Below are positions 51,314 through 53,382 of a stretch of 53,382 bases of DNA, piece after piece. Position 1 is the first letter of the stretch. Every line of letters starts with the position of its first letter. Origin of the DNA: an uncultured Tessaracoccus sp. (lineage in GTDB: Bacteria > Actinomycetota > Actinomycetes > Propionibacteriales > Propionibacteriaceae); contig NZ_CAMYPD010000016.1 in NCBI RefSeq assembly GCF_947286155.1, positions 1 to 53,382 on the forward strand, read 5' to 3'. The notes under the pieces were generated by a model that was not told where the DNA came from, did no database searches, and was given only the letters and a program-made list of their open reading frames with translations. The translations under genes were made by a program, and so were the position numbers.

Positions 51314-52141
51314 ATGAGTCAGCCCGGCTGGTACCCCAACCCGGAAGGCCGCGGTACGCCGCGGTACTGGGATGGTGCCCAATGGCACGACGAGAAACCC
51401 CAGAAGTCGTCGCCTGCGGGCTGGATCGTCGGCGGCCTGCTGCTCATCGCGACGGTGATCGTCGTTCTGGTATTGCAACCTTCGAGCATCATGAAACCTC
51501 TCGCTGCGCCGCCAGAAGATTCCCGCTCCGATCGTCCGAGCGTGAAGCCGTGGGATGAGCGCACGCGAGAACCCGACGAGCCCGCGCCCACCGAGGACGG
51601 CGGCGCCAAACCTGAGGACTGCCCCACCGTCGGTTACCCGACGAGTGAAGTGGACGCGAATGGGCTGTTGCATGGCGGCGGGCTCACCGTCGTGGCTCCG
51701 AGCGCCGACGGTTGGAGCAACGAGCCCACATATATGCCGTGGATGGCGGAGCAAAACTCGGTGACACGGCAAATCGTGCCGGGCTGGGTGGCGTCGATGG
51801 ACATCGGTACCGTGCGCGCCGAGGACGGGTTCCGCAACCCGAAGCAGGCTGCGGCGGCGATGGTGTCGTGCATGGCGTCGTCGTGGATGTACGACGGCTT
51901 CACTGGTCGCGAAGACCTGGTCAATGAACAGGTGGAGATTTCCGGGGTCACAGGTTGGCATATTCAGACGAACATCTATGTGGACAGGGAGGACGGCATC
52001 GAAGGCGACCTACTGGATGTGTACGTCTTCGATCTCGGGCGCGACGGTGAGCTCAGCGTCGTGGCGGGCTGCGCCACCATCGACGATGCCTCCTCCATCG
52101 AGGAGGTTCGCCAGTCGCTCGACAGCATCGCCGTCGAGTGA
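51314..52141 (+). CDS. DUF2510-domain membrane protein
   Basis: 275 aa. N-terminal DUF2510 domain (PGWYPNPEGRGTPRYWDGAQWHD), one membrane helix (WIVGGLLLIATVIVVLVL), an acidic/Pro-rich linker and an outward domain of about 170 residues. That domain has two cysteines likely to bridge (DCPTVGYP, MVSCMASSW, plus AGCATIDD) and ends SIEEVRQSLDSIAVE. The short N-terminal module is cytoplasmic. Function unknown. ATG 51314 follows TACACT (51301-51306) by seven bases, a leaderless pattern; the longer frame from 51248 is not supported. Confidence 0.82.
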   Translation: MSQPGWYPNPEGRGTPRYWDGAQWHDEKPQKSSPAGWIVGGLLLIATVIVVLVLQPSSIMKPLAAPPEDSRSDRPSVKPWDERTREPDEPAPTEDGGAKPEDCPTVGYPTSEVDANGLLHGGGLTVVAPSADGWSNEPTYMPWMAEQNSVTRQIVPGWVASMDIGTVRAEDGFRNPKQAAAAMVSCMASSWMYDGFTGREDLVNEQVEISGVTGWHIQTNIYVDREDGIEGDLLDVYVFDLGRDGELSVVAGCATIDDASSIEEVRQSLDSIAVE

Positions 52142-52172
52142 ACCCGCTCGAGACAAGCGCTAGGGTGAAACT

Positions 52173-53018
52173 GTGAGCATCATTACCCCGCATACCGTCT
52201 CCCCCGTCCGCCCAGTTCCCGCGTCGATTGCCCGGCCGGAGTACGTCGGGAAGGAAGGGCCGACCCCCTACACCGGGTCGCATGTGCAGTCCGACGACGT
52301 GATCGAGCGCATGCGGGTGGCTGGCAAGATTGCCCACGACGCGATGCACGAGGCCGGCAAGGCCGTCGCGCCCGGCGTTACGACGGATGAGCTCGACCGC
52401 ATCGCGCACGAGTACATGCTCGACCACCACGCCTACCCGTCGTCGTTGGGGTACCGCGGCTTCCCGAAATCGATCTGTACGTCGGTGAACGAGGTCATTT
52501 GCCACGGCATTCCGGATAGCCGCCCGCTCGAAGACGGCGACATCGTGAAGATCGACTGCACCGCGTTCTACGACGGTGTCCACGGCGACAACTGCTACAC
52601 GTTTCTGTGTGGTGATGTGTCCGAGGAGCACAAGCTGCTCGTCGAGCGCACGCAGGAGGCGCTCAACCGCGGCATTAAGGCAGTGAAGCCCGGGCGGCCG
52701 ATGTCCGTGATCGGGCGGGTGATCGAAAGCTACGCCAAGCGCTTCGGTTATGGGGTGGTGCGTGACTACACCGGCCACGGCGTGCACACGCAGTTCCATT
52801 CCGGGCTCGTGGTGCTGCACTACGACGAGCCACGCCTCGACACGCGCATGGAGCCGGGCATGACCTTCACCATCGAGCCGATGCTCACGCTCGGCAACTA
52901 CGAGTCGGAGGTCTGGGACGACGACTGGACCGTCACCACACTCGACAAGTCGTGGTGCGCCCAGTTCGAGCAAACCCTCGTCGTCACCGACGACGGAGCC
53001 GAGATCCTCACCGCCTGA
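52173..53018 (+). CDS. map: Methionine aminopeptidase, type I
   Basis: Removes N-terminal Met from new proteins; 281 aa. Metal ligands read off: D128 and D139 (VKIDCTAF, VHGDN), H202 (TGHGVH), E235 (TIEPM), E266 (FEQTL); the substrate histidine is H111 (CHGIP). The N-terminal 40 residues contain the Pro-rich extension (PVRPVPASIARPEY) of actinobacterial MetAP1c. GTG 52173 follows TAGGGT (52161-52166) by six bases: probably leaderless. Confidence 0.96.
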   Translation: MSIITPHTVSPVRPVPASIARPEYVGKEGPTPYTGSHVQSDDVIERMRVAGKIAHDAMHEAGKAVAPGVTTDELDRIAHEYMLDHHAYPSSLGYRGFPKSICTSVNEVICHGIPDSRPLEDGDIVKIDCTAFYDGVHGDNCYTFLCGDVSEEHKLLVERTQEALNRGIKAVKPGRPMSVIGRVIESYAKRFGYGVVRDYTGHGVHTQFHSGLVVLHYDEPRLDTRMEPGMTFTIEPMLTLGNYESEVWDDDWTVTTLDKSWCAQFEQTLVVTDDGAEILTA

Positions 53019-53049
53019 GCTGCTCCCGACTGTTTCCCCGCCCCAAACA

Positions 53050-53132
53050 AAACTGCAAAACTCGACAACAGCTGGATGCCTCACGCTCACCTGAGCGGGG
53101 ACAATTCCGTCTGATGGCGAGTTTTGCAGTTT
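53050..53132. repeat. 15-bp inverted repeat with inner hairpin downstream of map
   Basis: AAACTGCAAAACTCG (53050-53064) and CGAGTTTTGCAGTTT (53118-53132) match at all 15 positions, with CGCTCA-CC-TGAGCG nested inside. It lies 31 bases after the map stop. T-runs at both ends could let it terminate transcription. Confidence 0.8.
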
Positions 53133-53143
53133 CTCCCTCCAAT

Positions 53144-53382
53144 GATTGAGCCGCGGGCGCAGCCCGCGAGTCGAAATCATCCGCCAGATGTGGCTTCGAT
53201 ACGCGCCTACGTCGCTACTCAACCACCGGTGCCGAAGCGACTGCCCCCGACCGTCGAGTAGGGCCGCAGGCCCGTATCGAGACGCAGCAACGAGTTTCGA
53301 CACGCCACTTCGTGGCCACTCAACCACCGGTGCTGAAGCGACTGCCCCCCCCCGACCGTCGAGTAGGGCCGCAGGCCCGTAT
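53144..53382. repeat. REP-like array with a 61/65-bp direct duplication at the window end
   Basis: A REP-like unit runs GATTGAGCCGCGGGCGCAGC to CGAGTCGAAATC (53144-53179), then CTTCGATACGC...CTACTCAACCACCGG (from about 53194). The block 53217-53277 (ACTCAACCACCGGTGCCGAAG...GGCCCGTAT) recurs at 53318-53382 with one substitution and a C-run of nine instead of five. The second copy reaches the window edge. No gene is seen in 53019-53382. Confidence 0.85.

Noticed and set aside
1..53382. tRNA, rRNA, tmRNA or transposase genes
   Set aside because: None seen on reading both strands; no GTTCRANYC-type loop with cloverleaf arms and no DDE transposase or integrase motifs were found.

Overview
The window is G+C-rich, densely packed actinobacterial chromosome. 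Gene content fits a Propionibacteriaceae-like actinomycete (Tessaracoccus/Arachnia type): sucB, lipB-lipA-DUF4191, two type I glutamine synthetases with glnE, a class 1 methionine aminopeptidase with the actinobacterial N-terminal extension, actinobacterial surface-anchored repeat proteins, an acetyl-CoA hydrolase/transferase-family enzyme and many TAnnnT-N6/7-(A/G)TG leaderless starts. The taxonomic guess is inference. No rRNA, tRNA, CRISPR array or intact insertion sequence was seen.

Layout. 1-1250: 3' part of sucB with a strong terminator. 1531-8768: a LacI-controlled beta-galactoside operon (solute-binding lipoprotein, two permeases, LacI regulator, lacZ) with two palindromic operators. 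8785-15655 (minus): a five-gene, fully overlapping zinc-type ABC uptake operon with three proteins carrying actinobacterial surface-repeat domains, preceded by a Zur-like box. 15742-19881: lipB, lipA, DUF4191, ABC-F. 19885-26423: a hypothetical gene and an AAA ATPase diverging from a perfect 20-bp palindrome, an ABC export operon with its TetR repressor, two small oxidoreductase-type genes and an RDD membrane protein. 26581-28002: glnA.

27990-36570 is accessory. A lower-G+C minus-strand operon encodes a secreted permuted NlpC/P60-like (YiiX-type) protein, a beta-propeller-like lipoprotein and a NarL-type two-component system, with an 11-bp palindrome upstream. A decayed second copy of the first gene, with its palindrome, lies 3.8 kb away. 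Between them are a 625-aa protein of unknown function and a small membrane protein. REP-like repeats (GGTTGAGTAG...TATCGAAAC) punctuate the region.

36573-41316: a sugar phosphomutase, nucleotidyltransferase and GHMP-kinase operon next to a ROK regulator. 41410-44590: acetyl-CoA hydrolase/transferase-family enzyme, AcuI-like reductase, small membrane protein. 44594-46506: a riboflavin-type transporter (RibY/RibX-like) under an FMN riboswitch. 46542-53018: glnE, a sterol-carrier-like protein, a second glutamine synthetase that lacks the adenylylation tyrosine, a DUF2510 protein and map. The right end is repeat-rich and holds a tandem duplication with a C5-to-C9 homopolymer difference.

Most interesting parts: the secreted-protease-like/two-component module and its decayed copy; the Zur-linked surface-repeat zinc uptake system; the FMN-riboswitch ribXY pair; the unexplained sugar kinase/nucleotidyltransferase/mutase operon; and several unrelated long intergenic inverted repeats.
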